A DNA stretch of 64,000 nt from Haliscomenobacter sp033763495. GTDB lineage: Bacteria > Bacteroidota > Bacteroidia > Chitinophagales > Saprospiraceae. The notes below the pieces were generated by a model. It saw only the letters and a list, made by a program, of their open reading frames with translations, was not told the DNA's origin and searched no databases. Position numbers and translations under genes: made by a program. The stretch lies in the NCBI RefSeq assembly GCF_033763495.1, contig NZ_JANRKL010000019.1, forward strand, positions 18,941 through 82,940, read 5' to 3'. Shown in pieces: positions 42,348 through 52,393 of this stretch (its first letter is position 1; every line of letters starts with the position of its first letter).

Positions 42348-45293
42348 ATGGCCTGGACACCTTATCATGCTAAATATTTCGCTTTTGAGCTTACCCAACG
42401 TTTTGCCTCCAAGGTGACCTCGGAAGGTTTTGACGATGCCGATAATTTGGATAAAATCACTGCCTCCCTCTCCGACGCACAGGTCGATTTAAACCCTCAC
42501 CAGGTCGACGCTGCTTTATTTGCCCTGCGTTCACCTTTATCCCAGGGTGTTATTTTGGCCGATGAGGTAGGTTTGGGAAAAACCATCGAAGCAGGTATTG
42601 TGATCTCCCAGCGTTGGGCCGAACGCAAACGGAATATCTTGATCATTTCCCCCGCGAACCTTCGCAAACAATGGAGCCAGGAGCTCTCCGATAAGTTTTT
42701 TCTTCCCTCCCTCATCCTGGAAAAAAAATCGTTCGACGAGGCTACCCACCGCATGGACAACCCTTTTAGGCAAAATGACAAAGTGTTGATCTGTTCTTTT
42801 CAGTTTGTCCGCTCAAAGGCTGGCCTGGTTAGTCGGGTAGACTGGGATCTGATTATCATTGACGAAGCCCACCGCTTGCGCAACGTTTACCGCAAGGACA
42901 ACAAAATTGGCAATGCGATTAAAGATGCTCTGATCAATAAACCTAAAATTTTACTCACGGCAACACCCCTCCAAAATAGTTTGCTGGAACTGTATGGTTT
43001 GATCAGCCTGGTTGATGACTACATTTTTGGGGACTTGCGCAGTTTTAAACAACAGTTCACCCGGATTACTTCTGATGCTCAGTTTGTGGAGCTAAAACAA
43101 CGCATTGCCCCCGTCTGCAAACGGACCCTGCGCTCACAGGTAAGGGAATACGTGCGGTATACTGACCGAATTTGTATGACGCATGGTTTTGAGTCCGCCG
43201 ATGACGAGCATGAGCTGTACATGAAGGTATCGGAGTACCTGCGCAAACCAACGCTTTATGCACTGCCCGCTAGCCAGCGCTCGCTGATGACTTTGATTTT
43301 GCGCAAATTGTTGGCCTCTTCTACTTTTGCTATCGCTGAAACCCTCAAAGGGCTTGCGACAAAACTGGAAGACATTTTGGAGAAACACCGGGACTTGGAA
43401 GCTGGAATGGGGGCCTACACCTGGGAACTGGATTATGAAGCCTTTCAGGACACCAGGGATGAATGGGACGATGATCCCGATGAGAAAGAAGAAACGGCTG
43501 AAAGGGTGTTTACCCAACCTGAATTGGAAGAAATCCGCCTAGAGCTGGAAGAAATCAAAGGGTTTTATGAACTGGCCCAAAGCATCCAACGCAACTCCAA
43601 AGGGGACAACCTGGTCATTGCCCTCAACAAAGGTTTTGAAAAAATGCGGGAGCTGGGCGCCGCCGAAAAAGCGGTAATCTTCACCGAAAGTACCAGAACG
43701 CAGCTGTACATCAAAGAAATCCTGGAGCAGAGTGGTCTACAAGGCAAAATTGTCCTGTTTAATGGGTCCAACAGCGACTCGGAATCCACCCGCATCTACC
43801 ACCATTGGCTGGAAAAACACAAAGGCAGTGATTTCATTACGGGCAGCCGCTCCGCTGATATCCGCGCGGCTTTGACGGAATACTTCCGCGAAGAAGCCCA
43901 GATTCTGATTGCTACCGAAGCCGCTGCCGAGGGCATCAACCTGCAATTCTGCTCCATGGTGGTCAATTACGATCTGCCCTGGAACCCCCAGCGCATCGAG
44001 CAACGCATTGGGCGCTGCCACCGCTACGGACAGCGTTTCAATGTGGTCGTCATCAACTTCCTCAACGAACGCAATGCCGCCGATGTGCGTGTGTATAAGT
44101 TGCTGGACGAAAAGTTGAAGATTTTTAATGGCGTTTTTGGAGCCAGTGACGATGTCTTGGGGATCATTGAAAGTGGTGTGGATTTTGAAAAGCGCATCGT
44201 CCAGATTTACCAGAGTTGCTCTACTGAAGCGGAAATCCAGGCCGCTTTCAACCAGCTCCAGGCGGAATTGGAATCTAGCATCGCTGAACAATTGGCACAA
44301 ACCCATCAACAACTCCTGGCCAATTTTGATGAAGATGTTTTGCGCAAAATCAAAACCGAAAGCATGAAACGCCTTTCGGATTTTGAGGAGAAGTTCTGGA
44401 AATTCAATGCCTTTGCGCTGGCACCCTATGCTGATTTTAGCGAAGAGTATGCCTTCTCCCTGCGGGAAAAACCTCCGGTAGAGCTTGCCGGAAACGTGCC
44501 CTTGGGAAAATATTGTTTTCTGCCGCATCATCTGCCCGCCGATCAACTGCCGCCTGATGCCCATTTGTACCGTTTCAGGCATCCTTTGGCGCAAGCCCTT
44601 TTCGATCACTACAAACAAATCGAGGTACCCTTTGCCATCATAAATTTTGATGCCACAACCGTATCCAGCAATCACGCCCTGCTGACCCCCTTGATCGATA
44701 CCTCAGGGTGGCTCCAGGCCCAATTTCTCCGCATTGAATCGCTGGAAGCAGAGGATTATTTGTTGTTTTCGGGCATGACGATCGATGGTACCCTGCTGGA
44801 CGAAAATCAATGCAAACGATTTTTCTCCTTGCCCGGCACCGTGGCTGCATCCAATCGGTTACCAGGTACCGATGTACACATTGCCTTGCGCCAAATGATT
44901 GAAAGGGAAACCAGCGAAGCCCTGCGCCTGAGCATGGAACGCAACGCCAGATTGCTCAACGAGGAAGCTCAAAAACTTGAGCAATGGGCCGAAGACAAGA
45001 TTTTTGCCGCAGAATTTGAGATCAAAGAGACCAAAAAACGCATTACGGAACTGAAGCGGGCACTACAGAAATCGGTTTCCCCGCAAGAAACCTTGCAGAT
45101 TCAAAAGGACATGCAAGAGGCCTCCAAGCGCCAGACCAACCTCCGCCGCCAGATTTTTGAGGTAGAAGACGAAATCAACAAGCAACGGGATACCATGATT
45201 GAAAAACTGAAATCACAAAGCCAGATCAGAACCGAGTCAAAACCCTTGTTTTTGATTCAGTGGACTTTGAAGCTTCAAAATATCTCGGTATGA
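42348..45293 (+). CDS. SNF2-family helicase of a restriction/defence operon
   Basis: A 981-residue superfamily 2 ATPase: motif I DEVGLGKT (72-79), DEAH box (172-175), TATPLQN (205-211), and in the second RecA domain FTESTR, ATEAAAEGINLQ and motif VI QRIGRCHRYGQ (552-562). The C-terminal ~350 residues are charged and form a coiled coil (about 880-970). Proteins of this type translocate along DNA. They occur in DISARM (DrmD) and other RM-like operons with a Mod methylase and Res subunit. Its stop overlaps the HNH gene start by ATGA (45290-45293). No restriction endonuclease domain is visible in it, so it probably supplies motor activity. Confidence 0.9.
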   Translation: MAWTPYHAKYFAFELTQRFASKVTSEGFDDADNLDKITASLSDAQVDLNPHQVDAALFALRSPLSQGVILADEVGLGKTIEAGIVISQRWAERKRNILIISPANLRKQWSQELSDKFFLPSLILEKKSFDEATHRMDNPFRQNDKVLICSFQFVRSKAGLVSRVDWDLIIIDEAHRLRNVYRKDNKIGNAIKDALINKPKILLTATPLQNSLLELYGLISLVDDYIFGDLRSFKQQFTRITSDAQFVELKQRIAPVCKRTLRSQVREYVRYTDRICMTHGFESADDEHELYMKVSEYLRKPTLYALPASQRSLMTLILRKLLASSTFAIAETLKGLATKLEDILEKHRDLEAGMGAYTWELDYEAFQDTRDEWDDDPDEKEETAERVFTQPELEEIRLELEEIKGFYELAQSIQRNSKGDNLVIALNKGFEKMRELGAAEKAVIFTESTRTQLYIKEILEQSGLQGKIVLFNGSNSDSESTRIYHHWLEKHKGSDFITGSRSADIRAALTEYFREEAQILIATEAAAEGINLQFCSMVVNYDLPWNPQRIEQRIGRCHRYGQRFNVVVINFLNERNAADVRVYKLLDEKLKIFNGVFGASDDVLGIIESGVDFEKRIVQIYQSCSTEAEIQAAFNQLQAELESSIAEQLAQTHQQLLANFDEDVLRKIKTESMKRLSDFEEKFWKFNAFALAPYADFSEEYAFSLREKPPVELAGNVPLGKYCFLPHHLPADQLPPDAHLYRFRHPLAQALFDHYKQIEVPFAIINFDATTVSSNHALLTPLIDTSGWLQAQFLRIESLEAEDYLLFSGMTIDGTLLDENQCKRFFSLPGTVAASNRLPGTDVHIALRQMIERETSEALRLSMERNARLLNEEAQKLEQWAEDKIFAAEFEIKETKKRITELKRALQKSVSPQETLQIQKDMQEASKRQTNLRRQIFEVEDEINKQRDTMIEKLKSQSQIRTESKPLFLIQWTLKLQNISV

Positions 45294-46354
45294 AGTATCA
45301 GGAAAAATTTGGTGTAATGGCATCTCTTACCTGGAATAGCAATCATTGGAAAGCGGAACCAACTGAAGAGGATCTGGCGTATTCAAAATATGACTATGTC
45401 AAAGACCATGCTGAAGCCTTCGAGTGTTTGAATTTTGCAACAGACATTCTTCCTGCAGAAAAAGAAGGTTGGTTCATCGGCTATTCTCCTATTTTAAAGA
45501 ACCGCCTTCCATTGGCTCCTATCCAAATACTGTTTCTAATCAGCACTGACCACGCGAATGGTGGTACCCGCTACGTAGTAGGGATATATGGCTTCCCTCA
45601 GTTAAAGTTTTGGTTTAAACGAAATCCGAGTCTCCACCCCTATTACAAGAAATACCATTCCGGAAGTTTTAGGTCAAAAGTAGAAGACATCATACTGCTA
45701 GATACTTATTTACCCATTACCAACTTATCTGTACAAAAAGAAGGCTTTTTACCTGAGGGTAAGCAAATAAGCCAGCAAGGCTGGAATTATCTACATTCTG
45801 ACAATGTAGAAAACCTCTTGGGCTATGCGCTTAAGTTGAATCCGAATCATCAGGGATTGATCAGGTTGATGCAAAAATTGCAATTGAATGTCACCCCTTT
45901 GGAAGAAGAATATGAGGAGGAGGACGTGATTCTTGAAAAAGCGGATTCTCTGGCTGGCATTGCTAAATTGGAAGCGCAAATGCTAAACTTAACCCCCAAC
46001 AAAAAACTTCGAGTTTCCGGCTATATTGAGCGGGGAAGCATTGCTACCAAAGTCAAAAAACTAACCAACTACACGTGCCAAATTTGTAAAGCCTTCGAGG
46101 TAGAGGATGCCAAGGGTTTTAAAAAGGAAGGAGGGGGATATTACATCGAAGCTCACCACGTTGTTCCTATGGCACGACAGGAAAAAGGGACATTGAGTAT
46201 TACCAATATCCTGACGGTTTGTGCTACTCATCATCGCCAGTTCCATTATGGGAAAGTGAGGGATTTGGAGCATACTACTGACACTTTTAGATTTGACTTT
46301 GATGGTACAGCAATTGAAATCCAAAAAATTAGTATCCCGAAAAAAGGACAATAG
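45290..46354 (+). CDS. HNH endonuclease, translationally coupled to the helicase
   Basis: 354 residues from ATG 45290, overlapping the helicase TGA by four bases. A GTG at 45260 is also open, but the ATGA coupling is more typical. The C-terminus holds an HNH nuclease: CQIC (about 263), EAHHVVPMAR (about 287), N in ITNILTVC, and HHRQFH. The N-terminal ~230 residues (WKAEPTEEDL … GWFIGYSPI … YVVGIYGFPQ) are a separate domain that could be a base-recognition module like those fused to HNH in modification-dependent enzymes, although no named family was recognised. It likely cuts DNA in partnership with the neighbouring helicase. Confidence 0.8.
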   Translation: MKYQEKFGVMASLTWNSNHWKAEPTEEDLAYSKYDYVKDHAEAFECLNFATDILPAEKEGWFIGYSPILKNRLPLAPIQILFLISTDHANGGTRYVVGIYGFPQLKFWFKRNPSLHPYYKKYHSGSFRSKVEDIILLDTYLPITNLSVQKEGFLPEGKQISQQGWNYLHSDNVENLLGYALKLNPNHQGLIRLMQKLQLNVTPLEEEYEEEDVILEKADSLAGIAKLEAQMLNLTPNKKLRVSGYIERGSIATKVKKLTNYTCQICKAFEVEDAKGFKKEGGGYYIEAHHVVPMARQEKGTLSITNILTVCATHHRQFHYGKVRDLEHTTDTFRFDFDGTAIEIQKISIPKKGQ

Positions 46355-46392
46355 TACCTTTGTAACCCTGAGATCGAAAAACTGATTTACCA

Positions 46393-49300
46393 ATGAACCC
46401 AAACTACGATAAGTTACTGCGCAAACTCCATGAACTCTTCATGCTCGATCAGGAAGACCTCGATTTTGGCATTTACCGAATCATGAACTTCCGTCGGGAC
46501 GAAATCAAGCAATTCATCGAGCGAGACCTGCTTACCCAGGTACGCGCAGAGTTAGACCTTTCGGGGCAGGTAGATCGGCAAGCCATTCAACGCAAACTGG
46601 ATGCCGCCATCAAGCAGGCGCAAGAACTCGGGGTAGACCCTGAATCCACTCAAAAAGTAAAAGACCTGCGTGCAGAATTGGCGCAAGTGGGCGAAGCCGA
46701 AGCCCTGGAAAACGAAGTTTTCTCCCAGCTCTACAATTTTTTCAGCCGCTACTACGAAGGTGGCGATTTTGTATCCTTGCGCCGCTACAAAAAGGACGTA
46801 TACGCCATCCCTTACGAGGGCGAGGAGGTGAAGTTGCACTGGGCCAACGCGGATCAATACTACATCAAGTCTTCGGAATACTTTAAAAAATACCGCTTTA
46901 CCCTCACTGGCGACAAAGCAGTAGAGTTCACCCTGCGTGAAGCGAGTACTGAGCAACTCAACAACAAAAGCACCGGTAATACCGAGCGCCGTTTTCGCCT
47001 CGTGGACGAAGACCCCGTGGAAGTAGAAGGCAACACGCTGCGCATTTTCTTCAACTATTTGCCGGTAGAGAAGTCGGTGAAGCGGGAAGCCCTCAACAAG
47101 GAAGCCCACGAGCGCTTGATCAACCTCATTCCGGGCAGCTTTGTGGAAGCGCTGGCCCCGCTACCGGGCAAAAGCAGCTACAAAACCCTGCTCGAAAAAC
47201 ACCTCAATCACTACACGGCCCGGCACTCTTTTGATTATTTCATCCACAAAGACCTGGGTGGATTTTTGAACCGCGAGCTCGATTTTTTCATCAAAAACGA
47301 ACTGCTCGACATCGATGAAATCGATACCCAGGTGGATGCCCGGGAACACATGGCCAGCCAATTCGCCAAAATTGTGGCCCTGAAAAAGATTGCCCGCAAA
47401 ATCATCACTTTCCTGGCCTCCCTGGAAGACTTCCAGCGCAGCCTTTGGCTCAAAAAGAAATTCGTCACCGAAACCCAGTATTGCCTCACCCTGGATCGGA
47501 TCGACCCCAGCTTTTATCCCGAAATAGCCGCCAACGAACGCCAGCTTGACGAGTGGGTGGCCCTCTTCAAAATCGACCAGATTGGGCACGACGCGGCGGA
47601 TGGTTTCTTTCAAAAAACTCCTTTTTCGCGGCCACTGTCGGTAAAGTTTTTGAGCGAGAATCTCCAGCTAGTGCTCGATACTGCCCATTTTAGTGCTGAC
47701 TTTAAGTTGCGCTTGATCGCCAGTTTGCCGCACCTCGATGAGCAGACGGATGGGCTGCTGATCCATAGTGATAATTTTCAGGCGCTGGCTTTTTTGCAGG
47801 AAAGGTATAAAGATGGAGTAGATGGAGTATATATTGATCCTCCATATAATACTGCAGCAAGTGAAATTATCTATAAAAATGAGTATAAAAATTCTTCTTG
47901 GGCTACTTTAATGAAAAATCGATTGGATGTAACTTATCATCTGATGAAAGACACTGCTTCTTTGTGCGTTGCAATCGATGATTTTGAATTTAACAGGTTA
48001 AGGTTCTTAATTGATGATATTTTTTCTTCCGAAAATTTATTGGGAGTGGTCCCAGTTAGAAGTAATCCCTCTGGAAGGTCAACTCAGAAAGGTTTTTCAA
48101 TTGCACATGATTACGGTATTTTTGTATCAAAGTCAAATCGTGCTATAGTTGGTAGGTTAGAAAGGAACGAAAATCAATTAGCACGATACGATGAAGAAGA
48201 TGAGGAAGGATATTTTGAATGGGTCAACTTTAGAAAACATGGCGGAACTGAGGCAAATCGTGATGCAAGGCCACGGATGTTTTTTCCTTTTTATTGCATC
48301 GGAAATTCTGTCCGTGTTCCTAAAATAAGCTGGTCTGAAAAAAATAGTGAGTGGGAAATATTAGAAAAACCTAAGGAAGGAGAGCTAATTGTTTTCCCTA
48401 TTGATTCTAAAGGTGAAGAAAAACGTTGGAAGTGGGGAAAAGAATCAGTTGAGAAAAAATTAATTGATTTTGAATCTAGACTTGACCAAACTGGAAAAAT
48501 GGGAGTCTATTTCAAAGCGCGAATGCGTAATGAGGGAATTTTACCTTTAACTTGGTGGGATAACAAGTTGTATTCAGCTACAGAATATGGGACTAACTTA
48601 TTGAAAAATATTTTTGGTAGTATAAGTGCTTTCAGTTTTCCGAAATCACTCTTTTTAGTCCAAGACTCGATAAAGGTGATATTTCCAGAATCTACTGGTA
48701 ACGTTCTCGACTACTTCGCCGGCTCCGGCACTACGGGCCACGCCACTATCAACCTCAATCGCGAGGACAATGGCAAGCGCAAATACATCCTTGTAGAGCA
48801 AGGCGAATATTTCGACACCGTACTCCTACCCCGCATCAAAAAAGTAATATACAGTAAGGACTGGAAAAACGGCAGTCCGCAAAGCCGCGATACCGGCGTT
48901 AGCCACTGCCTGAAGTACCTCCGCCTGGAGAGTTACGAAGATACCCTGAACAACCTCAGCATGGAGCGCAACGCGGCTCAAACACTAGCGCTGGATCGCT
49001 CCCCCGATTTCCGGGAGACTTACCTCTTGCAATACCTCTTTGCAGCCGAGAGCAAAGCCTCCCTCGCGGGTACCGCTGCCTTCAGCAACCCCTTTGACAA
49101 ACGCCTGCGCCTGCTGCGCCAAAACGAGGAGCGGGAAGTAGTGGTAGACGTCGTAGAAACCTTCAACTACCTGCTCGGTTTGGTGGTAGACAGCACTTAC
49201 GAAGCCGATGGCTTCCGGGTAGTCATTGGCAAGCTGCTGCCAGATGCCACCGGCCGCGAAGCCAGCATCCTCATCGTATGGCGCAACTGTGCCGAGAAAT

Positions 49301-49476
49301 CGGCGGAAGACCTGAATGCCTTTTTCGAAAAGCAGAAGTTTAGCCCCAGAGACCGGGAGTTCGACAAAATTTACGTGAATGGGGACCACACCCTGCAAAA
49401 TGTACTCGATGCCAGCCACGCCCCCAAGGTAATGTTGATTGAAGGAGAATTCAGAAGACGAATGTTTACAGATTAA
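46393..49476 (+). CDS. Type III-like (Mod) N6-adenine DNA methyltransferase
   Basis: A 1027-residue methyltransferase. Residues 1-450 are a large helical N-terminal region. Motif IV DPPYNT (482-487) precedes motif I DYFAGSGTTGH (773-783), the beta-class order of Mod enzymes, which methylate adenine at N6. The target-recognition region should lie between about 500 and 770. Bases ~47800-48695 are strikingly AT-rich compared with both sides and have different codon choice (TAT, AAA, GAA, TTA). The switch back at 48700 coincides with motif I. This indicates replacement of the specificity region. It is followed after 24 bases by the PHP-SMC gene and further on by Res. Confidence 0.92.
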   Translation: MNPNYDKLLRKLHELFMLDQEDLDFGIYRIMNFRRDEIKQFIERDLLTQVRAELDLSGQVDRQAIQRKLDAAIKQAQELGVDPESTQKVKDLRAELAQVGEAEALENEVFSQLYNFFSRYYEGGDFVSLRRYKKDVYAIPYEGEEVKLHWANADQYYIKSSEYFKKYRFTLTGDKAVEFTLREASTEQLNNKSTGNTERRFRLVDEDPVEVEGNTLRIFFNYLPVEKSVKREALNKEAHERLINLIPGSFVEALAPLPGKSSYKTLLEKHLNHYTARHSFDYFIHKDLGGFLNRELDFFIKNELLDIDEIDTQVDAREHMASQFAKIVALKKIARKIITFLASLEDFQRSLWLKKKFVTETQYCLTLDRIDPSFYPEIAANERQLDEWVALFKIDQIGHDAADGFFQKTPFSRPLSVKFLSENLQLVLDTAHFSADFKLRLIASLPHLDEQTDGLLIHSDNFQALAFLQERYKDGVDGVYIDPPYNTAASEIIYKNEYKNSSWATLMKNRLDVTYHLMKDTASLCVAIDDFEFNRLRFLIDDIFSSENLLGVVPVRSNPSGRSTQKGFSIAHDYGIFVSKSNRAIVGRLERNENQLARYDEEDEEGYFEWVNFRKHGGTEANRDARPRMFFPFYCIGNSVRVPKISWSEKNSEWEILEKPKEGELIVFPIDSKGEEKRWKWGKESVEKKLIDFESRLDQTGKMGVYFKARMRNEGILPLTWWDNKLYSATEYGTNLLKNIFGSISAFSFPKSLFLVQDSIKVIFPESTGNVLDYFAGSGTTGHATINLNREDNGKRKYILVEQGEYFDTVLLPRIKKVIYSKDWKNGSPQSRDTGVSHCLKYLRLESYEDTLNNLSMERNAAQTLALDRSPDFRETYLLQYLFAAESKASLAGTAAFSNPFDKRLRLLRQNEEREVVVDVVETFNYLLGLVVDSTYEADGFRVVIGKLLPDATGREASILIVWRNCAEKSAEDLNAFFEKQKFSPRDREFDKIYVNGDHTLQNVLDASHAPKVMLIEGEFRRRMFTD

Positions 49477-49500
49477 CCCAAAACTGAAAATTATCATCCC

Positions 49501-52311
49501 ATGACAGTAGGAACTAAATGGTACAAATGTGACCTCCATTTGCATACCCCTGCCAGCAAATGTTTTAAAGACCAGACCGTAACCCCCGAGCAATGGGTAC
49601 AAGCAGCCTTGGACAAAGGGCTAAACTGCGTTGCTGTTACCGACCACAACACCGGGGCCTGGATCGACAAAATCAAGGAAGCTGCCCAGGGAAAAGGGCT
49701 GGTGGTTTACCCCGGAGTAGAACTGACCTGTAGTGATGCAAAAGTGCATTTGCTGATTTTATTCGACACCGACAAGGGTACAACCGAAATAGAGGATTTT
49801 ATCTTGTTGACTGGAATTGAACGAGCAAAGTTTGGAGAGCAAGACGCTCATTCCCCCAAAAGCGCTGAAGATATTTTTAAGCTTGCCCTGGATAAAAAAG
49901 CCATCTGCATCCCCGCGCACATTGATGAGTTCAATGGCATTTCTGAAATAGCCAATGCCCCAAGGTTGGCTTTCCTCGACAATAAAGATTTATTGGGTGT
50001 ACAGGTGGTCCATGAACTAATGACCAAACCTGACAAAGATTATAACCCTGCCAAAAATACCAACCTTGAACACCTCAACCGCTACTACAGGCTGGGTGAA
50101 CAACAAATAGCCGAGAAAAAGTGGAAGGTAAATGAAGAGCGGATGAAGAACTGGCGGCAGGCGGTTTTACAATCCCAGGAAAAAAATAAGGCCATCTTGA
50201 CCTTTTCTGACAATCCTCACGAGGAAAAAGATTCTCAACACGGAATCTGGGGGATTGGTACCCGCTACAGCTGGATCAAAATGGATCAGAACCCTGGCCT
50301 GGAAGGATTGCGCCAGGCATTGTTGCTGCACAAGTTCAGGATCCGCAATGATTTTGAGTGCCCCAATGGACAAAAACCCTACCATCGTCCTGAGGTGTTG
50401 ATTCACTCCGTGCGGATCGCCAATACACAAATTTCAAATCCTGAAGAAGCCCTTGAAGTACAATTTAGCCCTCAAATGACGACTATCATTGGAGGTAGAG
50501 GAAGTGGTAAATCAACCGTAATCCAGGTTTTAAGGGGAATTTTTGGAAAAGAACGGGAATTAGAAAGCCTGGAAATAGTCCTTGAAGAATTCAAACGATT
50601 CTTTCGGGTGCCCGATGCCCGTAAAAAGTACGGAATACTTCAAAATGCCTGTTCTTTTGAAATGGAGCTGGAGCGAGAAGGTGAAACGTATCGTTTAAAA
50701 TACACCCATATAAATAATGCGCCAACTATCGAGCTTACTCGCCTGAATGCTCAAGACCACTTTGAACCTATTCCTGACCATCACAGTTATTTACCACTTT
50801 TAGATTTTGAAATTTTTTCACAAAAGCAGATCTATGAATTGGCCACAAATCTTGGCACCCTTCGAGAGAAGATTGACGTTTCAGATGACCAATTGCAAAG
50901 CATTAAACAGCAACTCTTAGAAAAAAAAGACGCATATAAACAGAAATGCGGCCTGATCCGAGCGCTTGAACATAAAATAAAAGGAAAAGGGCCTTTGGAA
51001 GCGAACATTGCAGAGCTGATCATCAAGATTGAGCGCTACAAGGAAAGCGATTTGGAAGAATACATCCAAAAAATCCAGGATTTCGATGCAGAGAGTACTG
51101 CCATCGTGCGGTATCTTGAACAGATGAATATAGGTGAGCAGTATTTCAATGATTTGTTAACCAATCTAAATGCGCCCTCTCTTGCCTTGTTGATGAACGA
51201 AGATTCAAGGTGGCGAGGAGTTTTTGAACCGCTCACTACTACTTTTAATTCAAGTGTAGCGGAGCTTAAAGCCAGGATAACCAGCCTTAGGGATGAATAC
51301 CAGCAGGCAATCACCAGATTCAATGATGAGGTGGATCGTTCCGCATGGTCTGTTGAAAAAGCTCAGGTCAAACAGGAATTCCAGGAGAGAAAAGACAAAC
51401 TACACGAGGCCGGTTTTGAGGACGTTTCCAAGATCGATACATTTTTAGATGACTTGAAAAACAAACAAAAAGAACTAGAGGACCTACGTGAATTAGAAAA
51501 ACAGATTGAGCTTGAACTGGTAGAAAAAACCAGGTTGAAAAGTGAATATATAGGACTGCGCCAAAAGTTGACAACACGCAGAGACGCTTTTTTAAAGGGT
51601 CTTTTAAGTGGACGTAACGTAAGGGCTAAAGTGGGTAAATTCCGCGATTTTAATGACCTTGAAAAACAAGTCCGGCGAATTTCAGGTGCTGACTCTGCCT
51701 ATGTGGCGGAAATTGATGACCTGGTGAATTTTTGGACAGAAGGGGATGGTGTTAAAAACAACGAAGACTTCAATAAACACATTGCCGACATCCTTGATGG
51801 TGGGAATAAAGGCGATTGGGACAAACGTTTTTCCAAAAAAATTCGAGAACTCTCCGGTGAAAACCTGGATGAATTTGATCTGCTTTTTCCAGAGGATGAG
51901 ATTATCATCGAATATCAGAATGGGGCTGGATATTGGAAGCCCATTTCAGCCGCTTCGGCAGGCCAAAAAACGGCAGCCATCCTTACACTGATTTTATCCC
52001 ATGGTAAAAAACCGCTCTTGCTGGATCAACCCGAAGATGACCTGGACAACCGCCTGATTTACGACCTAGTGGTTGACCAATTGAGGATTTCGAAAGAAAC
52101 CCGCCAAATCATCGTAGTCACCCACAATGCCAATATCCCTGTCAATGGAGACAGTGAACACATCATTGTGATGGATGCAGAGTCCAAATACATCAAACCA
52201 CTCACTACGGGTTGTATTGAAGAACCTGATATCAAAAGCGCCATCTGCGAAATCATGGAAGGCGGCACCGAGGCATTTAACATGCGCTCAGAACGGTACA
52301 AGAATTTGTGA
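49501..52311 (+). CDS. PHP-phosphoesterase / SMC-like ATPase fusion (Ppl/TrlF-like)
   Basis: A 936-residue protein. The N-terminal PHP domain has metal motifs DLHLHT (11-16), TDHN (47-50), GVELT (72-76), His83, IPAHID (137-142) and FSDNPHE (235-241). A P-loop IIGGRGSGKST (329-339) begins an SMC/Rad50-like ATPase with a coiled-coil middle (about 440-720), a signature-like ASAGQKTAAIL (about 820) and Walker B LLLDQPEDDLDN (about 839). PHP-SMC fusions are known antiphage proteins (Ppl of Gao and colleagues; 'TrlF family' in databases). They probably hydrolyse phosphoester bonds under ATPase control. It is nested in the RM operon. Confidence 0.87.
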   Translation: MTVGTKWYKCDLHLHTPASKCFKDQTVTPEQWVQAALDKGLNCVAVTDHNTGAWIDKIKEAAQGKGLVVYPGVELTCSDAKVHLLILFDTDKGTTEIEDFILLTGIERAKFGEQDAHSPKSAEDIFKLALDKKAICIPAHIDEFNGISEIANAPRLAFLDNKDLLGVQVVHELMTKPDKDYNPAKNTNLEHLNRYYRLGEQQIAEKKWKVNEERMKNWRQAVLQSQEKNKAILTFSDNPHEEKDSQHGIWGIGTRYSWIKMDQNPGLEGLRQALLLHKFRIRNDFECPNGQKPYHRPEVLIHSVRIANTQISNPEEALEVQFSPQMTTIIGGRGSGKSTVIQVLRGIFGKERELESLEIVLEEFKRFFRVPDARKKYGILQNACSFEMELEREGETYRLKYTHINNAPTIELTRLNAQDHFEPIPDHHSYLPLLDFEIFSQKQIYELATNLGTLREKIDVSDDQLQSIKQQLLEKKDAYKQKCGLIRALEHKIKGKGPLEANIAELIIKIERYKESDLEEYIQKIQDFDAESTAIVRYLEQMNIGEQYFNDLLTNLNAPSLALLMNEDSRWRGVFEPLTTTFNSSVAELKARITSLRDEYQQAITRFNDEVDRSAWSVEKAQVKQEFQERKDKLHEAGFEDVSKIDTFLDDLKNKQKELEDLRELEKQIELELVEKTRLKSEYIGLRQKLTTRRDAFLKGLLSGRNVRAKVGKFRDFNDLEKQVRRISGADSAYVAEIDDLVNFWTEGDGVKNNEDFNKHIADILDGGNKGDWDKRFSKKIRELSGENLDEFDLLFPEDEIIIEYQNGAGYWKPISAASAGQKTAAILTLILSHGKKPLLLDQPEDDLDNRLIYDLVVDQLRISKETRQIIVVTHNANIPVNGDSEHIIVMDAESKYIKPLTTGCIEEPDIKSAICEIMEGGTEAFNMRSERYKNL

Positions 52312-52393
52312 ATGCTGGATAAATTTGAATCAAAAATGCCAAAAAGCTGTTAATTTGCCTTACATCCAGCGTTCATACCAAGCTGACACCAAC

